Assembly: GCA_029560815.1 (NCBI GenBank)
Contig: JAKQKF010000466.1
Span: 1 to 6,131 of the forward strand
Direction of reading: 5' to 3'
From: a bacterium
GTDB taxonomy: Bacteria; KSB1; UBA2214
Length of the DNA stretch: 6,131 nucleotides
Below are positions 5,872-6,131 of the stretch, piece by piece. Both the position numbers and the translations under genes were made by a program. The notes below the pieces were generated by a model that saw nothing but the letters and a program-made list of their open reading frames with translations, made no database searches and had not been told where the DNA came from. Positions within the stretch are counted from its first letter, which is position 1, and each line of letters opens with the position of its first letter.

Positions 5872-6131
5872 CCACTTTGCCGCCGGAACACTCGAAATCC
5901 CCGCACTGGGCAGGGCGCTGCACTACCGCAAGATGCGCGCCGGGGATCTGCCGGCGATCACAGCCATCGAAAAAGAGCTCTTCAGCTCGCCCTGGAGCGA
6001 GGAGATGTTCCGCGAGGATCTGGATCAGGAGTACGCTCTTTCGCTGGTCGTGTTGGACGGCGAGACCATTGCCGCCTACGTGGTCACCTTTCTCGTCCTG
6101 GATGAGATGCACATCGCCAACGTCGCGGTGA
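5861..6131 (+). CDS. rimI: Ribosomal protein S18-alanine N-acetyltransferase RimI-like (5' part)
   Basis: The first 90 residues of a GNAT-family acetyltransferase, cut by the window end; the frame is open to 6130. The early RimI marks are present: RAGDLPAITAIEKELF at 26-41, SSPWSEEMF at 42-50 and DEMHIANVAV at 81-90, the strand that leads to the acetyl-CoA loop just outside the window. RimI acetylates the N-terminal alanine of ribosomal protein S18, and the gene is often next to tsaB, as here. The ATG at 5861 has GGAGGGG (5853-5859) immediately before it and overlaps the tsaB stop by 11 bases. This start gives about 20 residues before the usual first strand; an internal ATG at residue 25 is an alternative but starts too late to keep the full first strand. 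The acetyl-CoA motif cannot be checked, so another GNAT is possible. Confidence 0.85.
   Translation, partial: MLADHFAAGTLEIPALGRALHYRKMRAGDLPAITAIEKELFSSPWSEEMFREDLDQEYALSLVVLDGETIAAYVVTFLVLDEMHIANVAV

Noticed and set aside
5877..6131. Plus-strand open frame reaching the window end
   Set aside because: Its serine-, arginine- and proline-rich product is the frame-shifted shadow of the RimI-like gene that starts at 5861.

Overview
The window comes from a moderately GC-rich bacterium whose start codons include GTG and TTG and whose ribosome-binding sites are mostly recognisable Shine-Dalgarno (SD) sequences, such as AGGAGG before porX. It holds a PorX-type response regulator, which belongs to the Bacteroidota and the wider Fibrobacterota-Chlorobiota-Bacteroidota (FCB) group. 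It lacks the Bacteroidota habit of SD-free starts and TAnnTTTG promoters. My best guess is a non-Bacteroidota FCB lineage such as KSB1 or Calditrichota. This is inferred from gene content only.

The left part is read on the minus strand. From about 3004 down to 1 it holds an extended -10 promoter, a DNA topoisomerase IB gene (2904 to 1162), a RarD-type permease (1165 to 278) joined to it by an ATGA stop/start overlap, then a separate tRNA-Met(CAT) unit. The tRNA has its own sigma70-like promoter (168-173 and 145-150) and a 19-bp perfect hairpin terminator at 1-44. The topoisomerase is the surprise. It is not the short poxvirus-like enzyme usual in bacteria but a full eukaryotic nuclear-type TopIB, with core, coiled-coil linker and C-terminal tyrosine domain, and every catalytic residue is in place.

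The right part is read on the plus strand. A divergent intergenic region (2905-3107) leads into porX (3108-4670), tsaE (4683-5201), tsaB (5182-5871) and the 5' part of rimI (from 5861, cut by the window end). Gaps are 12 bp or less and two gene pairs overlap, so this is very probably one operon. PorX is a receiver-PglZ/alkaline-phosphatase protein that in Bacteroidota controls type IX secretion genes. TsaE and TsaB belong to the tRNA t6A37 modification machinery. RimI is the N-terminal acetyltransferase commonly encoded beside TsaB.

There is no sign of a mobile element, CRISPR array or phage gene. No gene-free stretch exceeds about 205 bases.
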